This document shows positions 37,836-46,788 of a stretch of 64,000 nt of DNA, one piece after another (the first letter of the stretch is position 1; every line of letters begins with the position of its first letter). The stretch is from Hanstruepera ponticola (GTDB taxonomy: Bacteria > Bacteroidota > Bacteroidia > Flavobacteriales > Flavobacteriaceae), in the NCBI RefSeq assembly GCF_012931685.1, contig NZ_JABANC010000001.1, positions 372,001-436,000 on the forward strand, read 5' to 3'. The notes under the pieces are model-generated. The model was given only the letters and a program-made list of their open reading frames with translations. It searched no databases and was not told where the DNA came from. Both the position numbers and the translations under genes were made by a program.

Positions 37836-39425
37836 TTAGTTTTCTTGGTCTAATTTAATGACCTCATCAATCATAATATCATTTTGATTGATGACTTCTT
37901 CAAAGGCACCATTACCAAATAATTGAGAAGCTAACGTAGCTTTTATATATTGTTTCACCTCTTCATTGTAGGCTACAAACGTGATATTAGCTTTTGTTTT
38001 GGCATTCAAATAATCTTGAAAAGCCATAACCATATCATCACTTACATTGTAAAATTCAATGAATTCATCGCGAGAAATATTCTTGTAAAAGCTCCTGTCT
38101 TTTTCTAATTCCTCAAAAACAAAATTACTTATAAAACCCCTACGTCTTAAAAACGTTAACGTTTCATTCTGCATACTTAAATCCAATGGCACGAAAATAT
38201 CAGGTATAATACCACCTCCACCATATACTACTTTCCCTTTTGGTGTCGTGAATTTTAAAGAGTCTGCGACTTCTATTTTTTCGGGATCAAGAAACTCACC
38301 TCTATTTAATCTCTCAAAATAATCATCATAATAATCCTTATTCCCATTTTCATAGGAACGTTGAATAGATCTGCCAGTTGGTGTATAATACCTTGAAACG
38401 GTTAATCGAACAGCACTACCATCTCCCAACTCCATCTCGCGCTGTACCAATCCTTTGCCATAAGAGCGGCGACCCACTATTGTCCCTTTGTCATTATCTT
38501 GCAATGCTCCTGCAACTATTTCACTAGCTGAAGCTGAATTTTCATCAATCATTACATAGACTTTAGCATTTTCAAAATCACCTTTTTTAGTAGCGTAGCT
38601 TTTCTCAATATTACCACGCTTATTTTTTGTGAAGAGTATTAATTTGTCATCTTCTAAAAATTCATCAACTATTTGCTCGGCTATCCCTAGAAAACCGCCA
38701 GGATTTCCTCTCAAATCAATTGCTAGGTCTTGAACACCTTGTTTTTTTAGCTTTTTAAGTTCTTTAGAAAATTCTTTATACGTAGATTCAGCAAATCTAT
38801 TTATCTTAATATACCCTAATGTTTCGGTCAACATATAAGCGGCATCAACACTCTGAATTGGGATATTATCTCGTTTCACATTAAACTTTAGGACTTTAGG
38901 CTCACCTTTTCTGACAACTCCTAACTCAACTTTTGAGTTTATTGGACCTTTTAATTTATTTACAATTTCAGAATTGCTCAAATCCTTTCCAAAAATAGAG
39001 TCTCCATTAGCCGTTATAATACGATCTCCGCCTTTTATTCCTGCTTTGTCACTAGGACTACCTTCAATAGATCGAATAACAGTTATGGTGTCTTTATAAG
39101 TATAAAAGCTAATACCAATACCTACAAAATCGCCTTTCATGTTTTCAGATACGCGCTGCATATCTTCCTTGGGAATATAAACAGAATGTGGATCTAGATT
39201 TTCTAGAATACCATTAACAGTTACATCAACAATACTATCTGTATTAACATCATCAACATACTCATAGTCAATAAAATCTATTAGTCTGTTTAGTTTGTCT
39301 TTTTTACTATTGGAAGAAAACAGTCTATCAGAATTGTCAGAAAAATTCAATTTTCCACCAATAAAGATACCAGCAGCGATGCCGATACCTAATAACAATG
39401 GAAGATATTTTTTTTGAATTTTCAT
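37836..39425 (-). CDS. S41-family C-terminal processing peptidase
   Basis: A 529-residue periplasmic protease of the CtpA/Prc type. N-terminal membrane anchor or signal (LPLLLGIGIAAGIFIGGKL), PDZ domain at about 85-165 (GIGISFYTYKDTITVIRSI), S41 catalytic domain with Ser in ENSASASEIVAGAL and Lys in RRSYGKGLVQ (Ser/Lys dyad). The C-terminal 150 residues are less conserved. It overlaps the upstream dCMP deaminase gene by 4 bp. Confidence 0.93.
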   Translation of the reverse strand: MKIQKKYLPLLLGIGIAAGIFIGGKLNFSDNSDRLFSSNSKKDKLNRLIDFIDYEYVDDVNTDSIVDVTVNGILENLDPHSVYIPKEDMQRVSENMKGDFVGIGISFYTYKDTITVIRSIEGSPSDKAGIKGGDRIITANGDSIFGKDLSNSEIVNKLKGPINSKVELGVVRKGEPKVLKFNVKRDNIPIQSVDAAYMLTETLGYIKINRFAESTYKEFSKELKKLKKQGVQDLAIDLRGNPGGFLGIAEQIVDEFLEDDKLILFTKNKRGNIEKSYATKKGDFENAKVYVMIDENSASASEIVAGALQDNDKGTIVGRRSYGKGLVQREMELGDGSAVRLTVSRYYTPTGRSIQRSYENGNKDYYDDYFERLNRGEFLDPEKIEVADSLKFTTPKGKVVYGGGGIIPDIFVPLDLSMQNETLTFLRRRGFISNFVFEELEKDRSFYKNISRDEFIEFYNVSDDMVMAFQDYLNAKTKANITFVAYNEEVKQYIKATLASQLFGNGAFEEVINQNDIMIDEVIKLDQEN

Positions 39426-39856
39426 GACGACTGTAAATCTTCAATTAATTTTAAATCTATTCCTGCCTTTTTTAAAAACCGTAATCCAGAATCATCCTTG
39501 TAAGCTTCACTGTAAACAACTCTAATAATACCAGCCTGATGAATAAGCTTGCTACACTCCTTACAAGGTGATAGTGTTATATATAAAGTAGCTCCTCTTG
39601 ATGATTGTGTGGAAGCAGCAACTTTTAAAATTGCATTCGCTTCTGCATGCAATACATACCATTTGGTATAACCCTCGTCATCTTCACAATAGTTTTCAAA
39701 ACCTGTTGGTGTTCCATTATACCCATCAGATATTATCATTCTATCTTTTACAATTATCGCGCCAACTTGCTTTCGTTTACAATAAGAGAGTTTCCCCCAT
39801 TCTTTTGCCATTCTTAAATACGCTTTATCGTATTTAAGCTGTTTCTGTTCTTTCAT
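39422..39856 (-). CDS. dCMP deaminase-type (ComEB) zinc deaminase
   Basis: A 144-residue cytidine/deoxycytidylate deaminase with zinc motifs VLHAEANAIL and LSPCKECSKLIHQAG and the family N-terminal region REWGKLSYCKRKQVGAIIVKD-like. It converts dCMP to dUMP for thymidylate synthesis. Its stop overlaps the start of the S41 peptidase gene (ATGA), so they are coupled although functionally unrelated. Confidence 0.92.
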   Translation of the reverse strand: MKEQKQLKYDKAYLRMAKEWGKLSYCKRKQVGAIIVKDRMIISDGYNGTPTGFENYCEDDEGYTKWYVLHAEANAILKVAASTQSSRGATLYITLSPCKECSKLIHQAGIIRVVYSEAYKDDSGLRFLKKAGIDLKLIEDLQSS

Positions 39857-39952
39857 ACATTTGAATGCTTATAACGAATATAATGGGTTCGTATTTTAAT
39901 TACAACCCGAAGATTGAAGTTTTATGAAAACTTTAGGTTATGAAGACTCTTA

Positions 39953-40543
39953 TTAAGACAGAAAATCACTGCCTAAAATCATAGGGATAACTAGACCAAC
40001 AACTATAGCTGAAATCACCATAATCCAATCGCGTTTCGAAAAACGAAAGACTGTTTGCATGATATATCCTAAAAAAAGAACAATAAATACTATAATCACT
40101 TGGGCTATTTCAATACCTAATGCAAACTCCAATAGGGTTACTAGTTTATTATCTGCTCTGCCAACCAAAATTTGAAATTCTCGGGCAAAACCTAAACCAT
40201 GCACTAAACCAAAAAATAAAGTTGAAAAAAATAAGACACCAACTCGCTCTTTTTGAGCCCCTTTACCAGCAGTAAACACATTAAAAAGTGCTACTACCAT
40301 AATGGTAATAGGTATTAAAAACTCAACCAATTGGCCATTGACACTAACCACGTTATAGGCAGCCAAGACTAAAGACAATGTATGTCCCAAGGTAAATAAT
40401 GACACTAATAGTAATACGCGTTTCCAGTCTTTAAATAAATATGGAACGGTTAATACAATAAGAAATAACACATGATCATAAGCATTTATATCAAGTACAT
40501 GATTAATGCCATATTCAACATTAAACCAAAAATCTTCAAGCAT
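39953..40543 (-). CDS. HupE/UreJ-like membrane protein
   Basis: A 196-residue protein with about six membrane helices and the HupE/UreJ_2 landmarks GINHVLDINAYDHVLFLIVL, LFTLGHTLSLVLA and FGLVHGLGFA with conserved His and Asp. Family members elsewhere accompany nickel enzymes, but no hydrogenase or urease gene is visible here, so a metal role is only a possibility. A TATATTTG element lies upstream. Confidence 0.82.
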   Translation of the reverse strand: MLEDFWFNVEYGINHVLDINAYDHVLFLIVLTVPYLFKDWKRVLLLVSLFTLGHTLSLVLAAYNVVSVNGQLVEFLIPITIMVVALFNVFTAGKGAQKERVGVLFFSTLFFGLVHGLGFAREFQILVGRADNKLVTLLEFALGIEIAQVIIVFIVLFLGYIMQTVFRFSKRDWIMVISAIVVGLVIPMILGSDFLS

Positions 40544-40652
40544 TGTTTATGTAGTTTTAAGGGTGCGTTCAAATATACAATTTAAAACGAAAAGTTTGTG
40601 AATTTTGTATGTTATGGATATCTTGTTCACTAATTTTAATCATCATTATCTT

Positions 40653-41189
40653 ATGATTAATAGTGCTAAAAAATTTCTTGTATTATTCTTTATGCTAATA
40701 GGTTTCTTTGGCTTTGCACAAGAAAATTCAGATGAAATTCATCATCATTCCATTTCAATTCTATTAGGCCACACCACTATTTTTCAAGGTTTTGAAAACG
40801 GCGAAAGAAAAACAGAATCAGAACCTTCTTGGGCTATAAATTATAATTATATGTTCAACGACAAATGGGCTTTAGGCTTACATAACGACATTATAATTGA
40901 AAATTTTGTGGTTGAAAAGACTTCAGGCGATGAAATCCTTGAACGAAATACACCTATTACTTCACTAATAGTTGGAACCTATAAAATATTTGATGGTTTT
41001 GGTGTTGAGCTTGGTGGTGGATTAGAATTTGATAAAAACGAAAGTTTTGGAGTGGCAAGAATTGGCGCTGAATATGGAATAGAGATTACTAAACACAACC
41101 TAGAAGTTCTCATATCCCTTGATTACGACATCGTTATAGACGCATATGATGGACTCAATATTGGGATAGGGATTGCTAAACTGTTTTAA
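40653..41189 (+). CDS. Putative outer-membrane beta-barrel protein, unknown function
   Basis: A 178-residue protein starting at MINSAKKFLVLFF, with signal peptide ending GFFGFAQ. Upstream in-frame ATGs (40605, 40614) would add a polar extension that hides the signal. Alternating strands (WAINYNYMFNDKWALGLHND, GFGVELGGGLEF) suggest a small barrel. Followed by a strong bidirectional terminator. No ligand can be inferred. Confidence 0.72.
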   Translation: MINSAKKFLVLFFMLIGFFGFAQENSDEIHHHSISILLGHTTIFQGFENGERKTESEPSWAINYNYMFNDKWALGLHNDIIIENFVVEKTSGDEILERNTPITSLIVGTYKIFDGFGVELGGGLEFDKNESFGVARIGAEYGIEITKHNLEVLISLDYDIVIDAYDGLNIGIGIAKLF

Positions 41190-41194
41190 ATAAA

Positions 41195-41225
41195 AAAAGG
41201 CTTTACCCAATAAGTAAAGCCTTTT
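41195..41225. terminator. Bidirectional terminator abutting tRNA-Leu
   Basis: 12-bp stem AAAAGGCTTTAC / GTAAAGCCTTTT, 7-base loop, A run on the left. It ends the barrel gene (plus) and, 2 bp past the mature 3' end, the tRNA-Leu transcript (minus). Confidence 0.9.
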
Positions 41226-41226
41226 G

Positions 41227-41308
41227 TACTCAAGGTGGGAATCGAACCCACACTCCCGAAAGAACTGGATTTTGAATCCAGCGCGTCTACCAATTCCGCC
41301 ACTTGAGC
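41227..41308 (-). tRNA. tRNA-Leu (anticodon CAA)
   Basis: The reverse strand folds as a class II tRNA: acceptor GCTCAAG pairing with CTTGAGT (one G-U pair), D arm with GGTAGAC, anticodon stem CTGGA/TCCAG with loop TTCAAAA (anticodon CAA), a variable arm of leucine type (TTCTTTCGGGAGT) and T arm GTGGGTTCGATTCCCAC. 82 bases; CCA is not encoded. Confidence 0.97.
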
Positions 41309-41373
41309 ATTTAGGACTGCAAAATTATAAAATAAAATAGTATAAGCAATTAAAAATAGTAGCTTTTATGCTT

Positions 41374-41401
41374 TTGCAGTTGAAATAAATTCCTAAATTT
41401 G
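41374..41401 (+). promoter_or_regulatory. Promoter of prs-rplY operon
   Basis: TTG (41374-41376) and TAAATTTG (41394-41401), spacer 17 bp; about 50 bp of leader before prs. Confidence 0.6.
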
Positions 41402-41452
41402 CACCTCGTTTAACAAAACCGATTTAATTCGTTATTAAACAACTAATTAACA

Positions 41453-42394
41453 ATGCCTGATATAGCAACTGAAGCCAAGATTTTTACATGCTCTCAAAGC
41501 AAAGTATTAGCCGAGAAAATTGCTAACGCTTTTGGTATTAGTATGGGTAATGTTATTACTTCAACTTACAGTGATGGCGAATTTCAACCATCATATGAAG
41601 AATCTATTCGTGGTGCTCGCGTATTTATTATTGGCTCTACACATCCTGGACCTGAAAATCTGATGGAAATGTTATTGATGATTGATGCTGCAAAACGTGC
41701 ATCTGCGAGACACATCACTGCTGTATTACCCTATTTTGGTTGGGCTAGACAAGATAGAAAAGATAAGCCAAGAGTTCCAATTGCAGCTAAACTTGTTGCT
41801 AAAATGCTTGAAGCCGCAGGAGCTACTCGTATAATTACTATGGATTTACATGCTGATCAAATTCAAGGATTTTTTGAAAAACCAGTTGATCACTTATTTG
41901 CATCAACTATCTTCTTACCTTACTTAAGAAGTTTGAATTTAGATAACTTAACAATTGCTTCACCAGACATGGGTGGATCCAAAAGAGCTTATGCATATTC
42001 TAAGGCTTTAGAAAGTGATGTAGTCATTTGTTATAAGCAAAGAGCCAAAGCCAATGTTATTTCGCATATGGAATTAATTGGCGATGTTACTGGTAAGAAT
42101 GTTGTTTTAGCTGATGATATGGTTGATACGGCAGGCACCTTAACCAAAGCAGCTGATTTAATGATGGAACGTGGTGCGTTAAGTGTAAGAGCAATTTGTA
42201 CGCATCCAATTTTATCCGGCAATGCTTATGAACGTTTAGAAAACTCAAAATTAGAGGAATTAATTGTCACAGATTCTATTCCCTTAAAACAAGAAAGCAG
42301 CAAAATACGCGTATTAAGCTGTGCCGAACTTTTTGCCGAAGTTATGCAGAATGTGCATTACAACAAGTCAATTAGTTCGAAATTTATAATGTAA
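41453..42394 (+). CDS. prs: Ribose-phosphate pyrophosphokinase
   Basis: A 313-residue PRPP synthetase (ATP + ribose 5-phosphate to PRPP + AMP), feeding purine, pyrimidine, His, Trp and NAD synthesis. Landmarks: YSDGEFQPS, the ATP-binding FGWARQDRKDKPR, MDLHADQIQGFF, and the PRPP loop VVLADDMVDTAGTLTKAA. Length is normal. Upstream of rplY by 23 bp, a common arrangement in bacteria. Confidence 0.97.
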   Translation: MPDIATEAKIFTCSQSKVLAEKIANAFGISMGNVITSTYSDGEFQPSYEESIRGARVFIIGSTHPGPENLMEMLLMIDAAKRASARHITAVLPYFGWARQDRKDKPRVPIAAKLVAKMLEAAGATRIITMDLHADQIQGFFEKPVDHLFASTIFLPYLRSLNLDNLTIASPDMGGSKRAYAYSKALESDVVICYKQRAKANVISHMELIGDVTGKNVVLADDMVDTAGTLTKAADLMMERGALSVRAICTHPILSGNAYERLENSKLEELIVTDSIPLKQESSKIRVLSCAELFAEVMQNVHYNKSISSKFIM

Positions 42395-42417
42395 TTTAAT
42401 AATTAATATAAATAAAA

Positions 42418-43080
42418 ATGAAGTCAATTACAATCAACGGATCTCAAAGAGAAAGCGTGGGCAAAAAGTCAACAAAAGCCTTACGTAATGCTGGACAGGT
42501 ACCTTGCGTTTTATACGGAGGTGATAAGCCAGTGCATTTCTCTGCTGATGAAATCGCATTTTCAAAACTGGTTTATACGCCTAACGCGCATACAGTTGTG
42601 ATTACTATGGATAATGGCGAAAGCTACAATGCCATCATGCAGGATATTCAATTTCATCCTGTAACAGATAGAATTCTACATATAGATTTCTACCAACTAC
42701 ACGAAGGAAAACCTATTACTATGGAAGTTCCTGTACACTTTGTTGGTAACTCTAAAGGTGTAAAAGCAGGTGGTGTTTTACGTAAAAACTCTCGTAGATT
42801 ACGTGTTAAAGCTTTACCTAAAAATTTACCAGATTTTATTGAGGTAGATATTACGCCTTTAAAGCTTGGAAACAAATTATATGTAACGGCATTAGAAAAT
42901 GATCTTTATAAAATCATGCACTCTGAAAACACAGTAGTTTGTCAAATTAAACGTGCAAGAGCTGCTATGGTTCTTGAAGTTGAAGATGAAGATGAAGAAC
43001 TTGAAGAAGGAGCAGAAGGAACTGAAGCTACAGCTGAAGGAGCAGAAGCACCTGCAGAAGCTTCTGAAGCTCAAGAATAA
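42418..43080 (+). CDS. rplY: 50S ribosomal protein L25, Ctc form
   Basis: A 220-residue protein: N-terminal L25 5S-rRNA-binding domain ([20 protein letters not shown]), a C-terminal beta domain typical of Ctc/TL5, and a very acidic glutamate/alanine-rich tail (residues about 185-220). It binds 5S rRNA in the central protuberance; Ctc forms are stress-related in Bacillus. Cotranscribed with prs, ends at a terminator. Confidence 0.95.
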   Translation: MKSITINGSQRESVGKKSTKALRNAGQVPCVLYGGDKPVHFSADEIAFSKLVYTPNAHTVVITMDNGESYNAIMQDIQFHPVTDRILHIDFYQLHEGKPITMEVPVHFVGNSKGVKAGGVLRKNSRRLRVKALPKNLPDFIEVDITPLKLGNKLYVTALENDLYKIMHSENTVVCQIKRARAAMVLEVEDEDEELEEGAEGTEATAEGAEAPAEASEAQE

Positions 43081-43101
43081 ATTTCAATTACATGAAATCA
43101 T

Positions 43102-43138
43102 AAAAAGCATTCTGATTATTCAGAGTGCTTTTTTATTT
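43102..43138 (+). terminator. Intrinsic terminator of prs-rplY
   Basis: 14-bp stem AAAAAGCATTCTGA / TCAGAGTGCTTTTT with one G-U pair, loop TTAT, T tract. Confidence 0.87.
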
Positions 43139-43155
43139 TTACATAAATTCTATTT

Positions 43156-43791
43156 ATGTTTCGTTTCATTTATAATTTATTGAAAAGAAAAGAAGCTGAT
43201 CAATTTGATCAAGAAAATGATGTTATGAAAAAGTTTTTAATTGTAGGATTAGGTAATATTGGAGAAAAATACGCTCATACCAGACACAATATCGGATTTA
43301 AGATATTGGATTTTCTGGCTGAAAAAGAAGATTTAAAGTTTGAAGCTCAAAAATTAGGCGATATTACTACGTACAAATTTAAAGGAAGAACTTTTATTCT
43401 TTTGAAACCAAGCACCTATATGAATTTGAGTGGCAAAGCTGTTTTATATTGGCTTACCAAAGAAAAAATTCCTTTGGAAAACCTACTGATTATTACTGAT
43501 GATTTAAACCTACCTTTTGGTAGCATACGATTAAAAACTAAAGGTAGTGATGGTGGTCACAATGGTTTGAAAGATATTCAAGATAAACTACAGACTACAA
43601 AATACAACCGATTCCGGTTTGGAATTAGTGATGAGTTTAGTAAGGGCCGACAAGTAGATTATGTTTTAGGTGAATGGAATGACGACGAAAAATCCAAACT
43701 ACCAGAACGCCTAGAAAAATCTGTTGAACTTATAAAATCTTTTGGAACAGCAGGAGTAAATATCACTATGAATACATTTAACGGAAAATAA
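43156..43791 (+). CDS. pth: Peptidyl-tRNA hydrolase
   Basis: Pth recycles peptidyl-tRNAs dropped by ribosomes. The conserved core starts MKKFLIVGLGNIGEKYAHTR at 43225 with the catalytic His in TRHNIGFK, KPSTYMNLSG, and GSDGGHNGLKDI. The frame includes 23 basic residues upstream (MFRFIYNLLKRKEADQFDQE); similar extensions occur in relatives, so the longer start is kept, but 43225 is a realistic alternative. Total 211 residues. Confidence 0.94.
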   Translation: MFRFIYNLLKRKEADQFDQENDVMKKFLIVGLGNIGEKYAHTRHNIGFKILDFLAEKEDLKFEAQKLGDITTYKFKGRTFILLKPSTYMNLSGKAVLYWLTKEKIPLENLLIITDDLNLPFGSIRLKTKGSDGGHNGLKDIQDKLQTTKYNRFRFGISDEFSKGRQVDYVLGEWNDDEKSKLPERLEKSVELIKSFGTAGVNITMNTFNGK

Positions 43792-43822
43792 AAAAGGAAA
43801 CCATATGATTTCCTTTTTTATT
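43790..43822. terminator. Bidirectional terminator between pth and protease gene
   Basis: 11-bp stem AAAAAAGGAAA / TTTCCTTTTTT, 8-base loop; overlaps the pth stop codon and faces the convergent protease. Confidence 0.82.
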
Positions 43823-43841
43823 TTAGATTGATTGCTAAAAA

Positions 43842-46580
43842 TTACTCTACTAAAATCTTTTTAATAGTTTGTTTGTCACCGTCGTTCACTTTTACAAGAT
43901 ATACTCCTGATTGAGCATTATTTAAATCAATAACCTTATTAAAGTTTGCGTTATTGTTAAATAACTTATTATAAACCGAACGACCTCTTATATCATAGAC
44001 TTCAACAATAATATTACTATTTGAACGCGAATTCAATTTAATTGTAAAAGATCCATTATTAGGATTAGGGAAAATAGCAAATTCTTCAAAACTATTATCA
44101 TCTATTGATAATGAAGGTATGGTACAAACTTCTAATGTCCATTCACTTAATTGTCCACCATCCTGATTAAATGCATCAACGATATTTAATGTCCAATCTC
44201 CTTGAGCATCTTCTCCATTAAAAGCAGATAAAGACTCTGTAGGGACAAAAGTTGCACCGTTGATTGGAGGACAAGGTATTGCACTAGGCGTTACAGCATC
44301 ATCAAATCCAAAATTAAAGTTATCTAAATCGTCACAGATATCACCTACCAATTCTACTTCAGTGCCTGAAGGACTAATTAAGGTGAAAGTTAAATCACTA
44401 ACCCAGGTATGTAAACCTGTTATATTTGTAACATTTACATCAATTACTTCACCACTATCAGGTATGTTAATAATAGAATTATATTCTAATCCCGCACCTG
44501 TTGGAGAAATGGCAACAGGTGTATCGTTGGTGGTTGTAGTACAATTAGGACAACCATCTCCTGAAACTACTGTTATATAATCTTCAATTAATAGAGTATC
44601 TGTCCCTTCAGAATTTGTTACTTCTAATGTCACATCAAAAGTACCAATCGCGTTATAAGTTACTGTTGGGTTTTGGTCATTAGAAACAGCCGGAGAACCA
44701 CCTTCAAATGTCCAAGTCCATGATGTACCTGCTGGTTGCGTTAAATCTGTAAACATAACTGTGTTTTGGGAATCCAAACAAATTACAGTATTATCTGCTC
44801 CTATACCAGCAACTGGTGGTCCATGCAACAAAGCAATAGTGTAACCACAATCTGATAAGCTACTGTATATAATATCTAACTCACTTACATCATAATTAAG
44901 ATTAACAGCTGCTTGGTAAACAGCATTGGCAGCATCATTTTGGCTTGAACCACCATTGGTCATTCCTAAACCTTCATAGAAAATTTTATCCATCTGTTGT
45001 TGGCCAATTTGATCCCAAACACCCATTAAACAAGTAGCCCAAATTTGACCGTTGGCGTGAATGGAACCTGTGAGACCTCCTGGATAAGTAGCCCCATAAT
45101 CGGTTGTGCGACCAGGCCAACATGGGTTGTGTCCATCCCAGTTAAAGACATAATTCCATGCTGGATCCGTATCAGACCAATAACCATTCGCAATACTAAT
45201 TCCTCTATTATAGGACTGCGCTACATAATCTCCACAGCCCTCACTTAATCCATCTACTTGAGATAATCCGCCGCTGGTTACCCAATCATGCAAACCATGA
45301 CCCAATTCATGATGAATAACGTCAGAATCTTCAGCATCATCTACACAACCTTCTCCAAAAGAAAGTCTTCCAGCTCCTCCAGTGTAATAGGAATTGTCCG
45401 CTCCACCAGCACCATGAGGATCATACTGAACACCTCCTGAATATTGATATGGCATAACATCACAACCTAAAGTATTATTTATATAATTCATCATATAATC
45501 AATATGATAATAAGTGTTTACTGGTTCAAAACCTTGATCTTGTCTATTAAAAATAAAATCAGGTGAATTTTGTGTAAATAAACCTGTGTTAGGCGTATCA
45601 AAGTCAATAATTTCAGCACGAGGTCCTACCAATGAATAAGTACTTCCATTTTGAGTAATATCATTCAAGGTTACACTAAAACGAGCGGCATCTAAAGATG
45701 CGTTTGTAGCATCATTTCCATCGACATACTGACCTCCATAAGCAACCGTGTTAGATGTTAATGGGTCTGGGTCAAACACCATTCCTGTGCCATTAACTCG
45801 TCTTCTGTAATTTCTGTTTTCGTTATGCTCACAATTTTCTGAACAGTTTTTATCGTGTTCAGTGTAATAACAGTTTTTATCAACTACCTTAAAAATTTCA
45901 CCAGTCGAAGCATCAATAAAAACATGCCACTCTCCTAGTGGTTCAGTTGCTGAAATAACAACTTCATGAGCTAATTTTGTGATTTTCGAATTTTTATAAA
46001 CAACCAAATGGCTATCTCTAAAACTAATACTACTGTGTACATTTAGATAACTATTTGCAATTGTAAAAGCATCATTTTCAGATATACTTGGATGGATATT
46101 TCTTAAATTCACATGGTTTTGGTAACTATTCATCACATAAACCACTTTGTTTTCAGGGGAAATTGTAATAGTAACTTCATTATTATTTACTGGGTAATTA
46201 CCAAAATATTGTCGGTATCTAACTACAGAACCTACATCAGTGGTTCTTGTGGCATGGTGACGTAAATTAGAAATCTCATTGGTAGGAATACCAAGTTTTT
46301 TTGATTCCTGTTGCAAATAATACATAGCCATAGATTCAGGCGAACCTTGTGGCACTTCAAAATTAAGACCATATAATGCCACTGGTAAACCTGTTGTAAC
46401 ATTATAGCGGCCAGATTTTCTAATTTCAGTTTCAATTAGTTCATCTGCCTCCAAATTTATCTCAATGGCTCTTTGAGGCATTTCCTTTTGAGCAATTGTA
46501 ATTTGGGTAACTAGAATAAAAATGCCAAAGAATAAAAGTTGTCTTTTGCATATTGCATAACGAGTAGTAATTTTTTGCAT
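43842..46580 (-). CDS. Secreted zinc metallopeptidase with PKD, P and T9SS sorting domains
   Basis: A 912-residue exported protease: signal peptide (TQITIAQ), propeptide of fungalysin/thermolysin type to about residue 250, gluzincin catalytic domain with IHHELGHGLHDW near residue 421 and a downstream glutamate in GLSEGCGDY. A PKD domain follows at about 590-670 (TVTYNAIGTFDVTLEVTNSE), then a proprotein-convertase P domain at about 685-815, then a type A T9SS domain (FAIFPNPNNGSFTIKL). M36/M4-like; exact family uncertain. Probably an extracellular nutritional protease. Confidence 0.92.
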   Translation of the reverse strand: MQKITTRYAICKRQLLFFGIFILVTQITIAQKEMPQRAIEINLEADELIETEIRKSGRYNVTTGLPVALYGLNFEVPQGSPESMAMYYLQQESKKLGIPTNEISNLRHHATRTTDVGSVVRYRQYFGNYPVNNNEVTITISPENKVVYVMNSYQNHVNLRNIHPSISENDAFTIANSYLNVHSSISFRDSHLVVYKNSKITKLAHEVVISATEPLGEWHVFIDASTGEIFKVVDKNCYYTEHDKNCSENCEHNENRNYRRRVNGTGMVFDPDPLTSNTVAYGGQYVDGNDATNASLDAARFSVTLNDITQNGSTYSLVGPRAEIIDFDTPNTGLFTQNSPDFIFNRQDQGFEPVNTYYHIDYMMNYINNTLGCDVMPYQYSGGVQYDPHGAGGADNSYYTGGAGRLSFGEGCVDDAEDSDVIHHELGHGLHDWVTSGGLSQVDGLSEGCGDYVAQSYNRGISIANGYWSDTDPAWNYVFNWDGHNPCWPGRTTDYGATYPGGLTGSIHANGQIWATCLMGVWDQIGQQQMDKIFYEGLGMTNGGSSQNDAANAVYQAAVNLNYDVSELDIIYSSLSDCGYTIALLHGPPVAGIGADNTVICLDSQNTVMFTDLTQPAGTSWTWTFEGGSPAVSNDQNPTVTYNAIGTFDVTLEVTNSEGTDTLLIEDYITVVSGDGCPNCTTTTNDTPVAISPTGAGLEYNSIINIPDSGEVIDVNVTNITGLHTWVSDLTFTLISPSGTEVELVGDICDDLDNFNFGFDDAVTPSAIPCPPINGATFVPTESLSAFNGEDAQGDWTLNIVDAFNQDGGQLSEWTLEVCTIPSLSIDDNSFEEFAIFPNPNNGSFTIKLNSRSNSNIIVEVYDIRGRSVYNKLFNNNANFNKVIDLNNAQSGVYLVKVNDGDKQTIKKILVE

Positions 46581-46788
46581 TTAATTAAATGTATTAAGTT
46601 AATTCTTAAGGTGATACTGAACAAAAATGAGGATATATTTTTTTATTCAATAATTTTTTTGCCAAAAACTTAAAAATATTCAATATAATTAAAGGATTTT
46701 ATCAAAAAATCTGAAATCTAACTTAAAAAACTCTTTTTCTTTTGTAATTTAGGCGCTCAATTTTCCTTGAAACTTAATTAATTACATT

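Noticed and set aside
39953-40543. HupE/UreJ-like gene as part of a hydrogenase or urease cluster
   Set aside because: No hydrogenase, urease or nickel genes are in the surrounding sequence.
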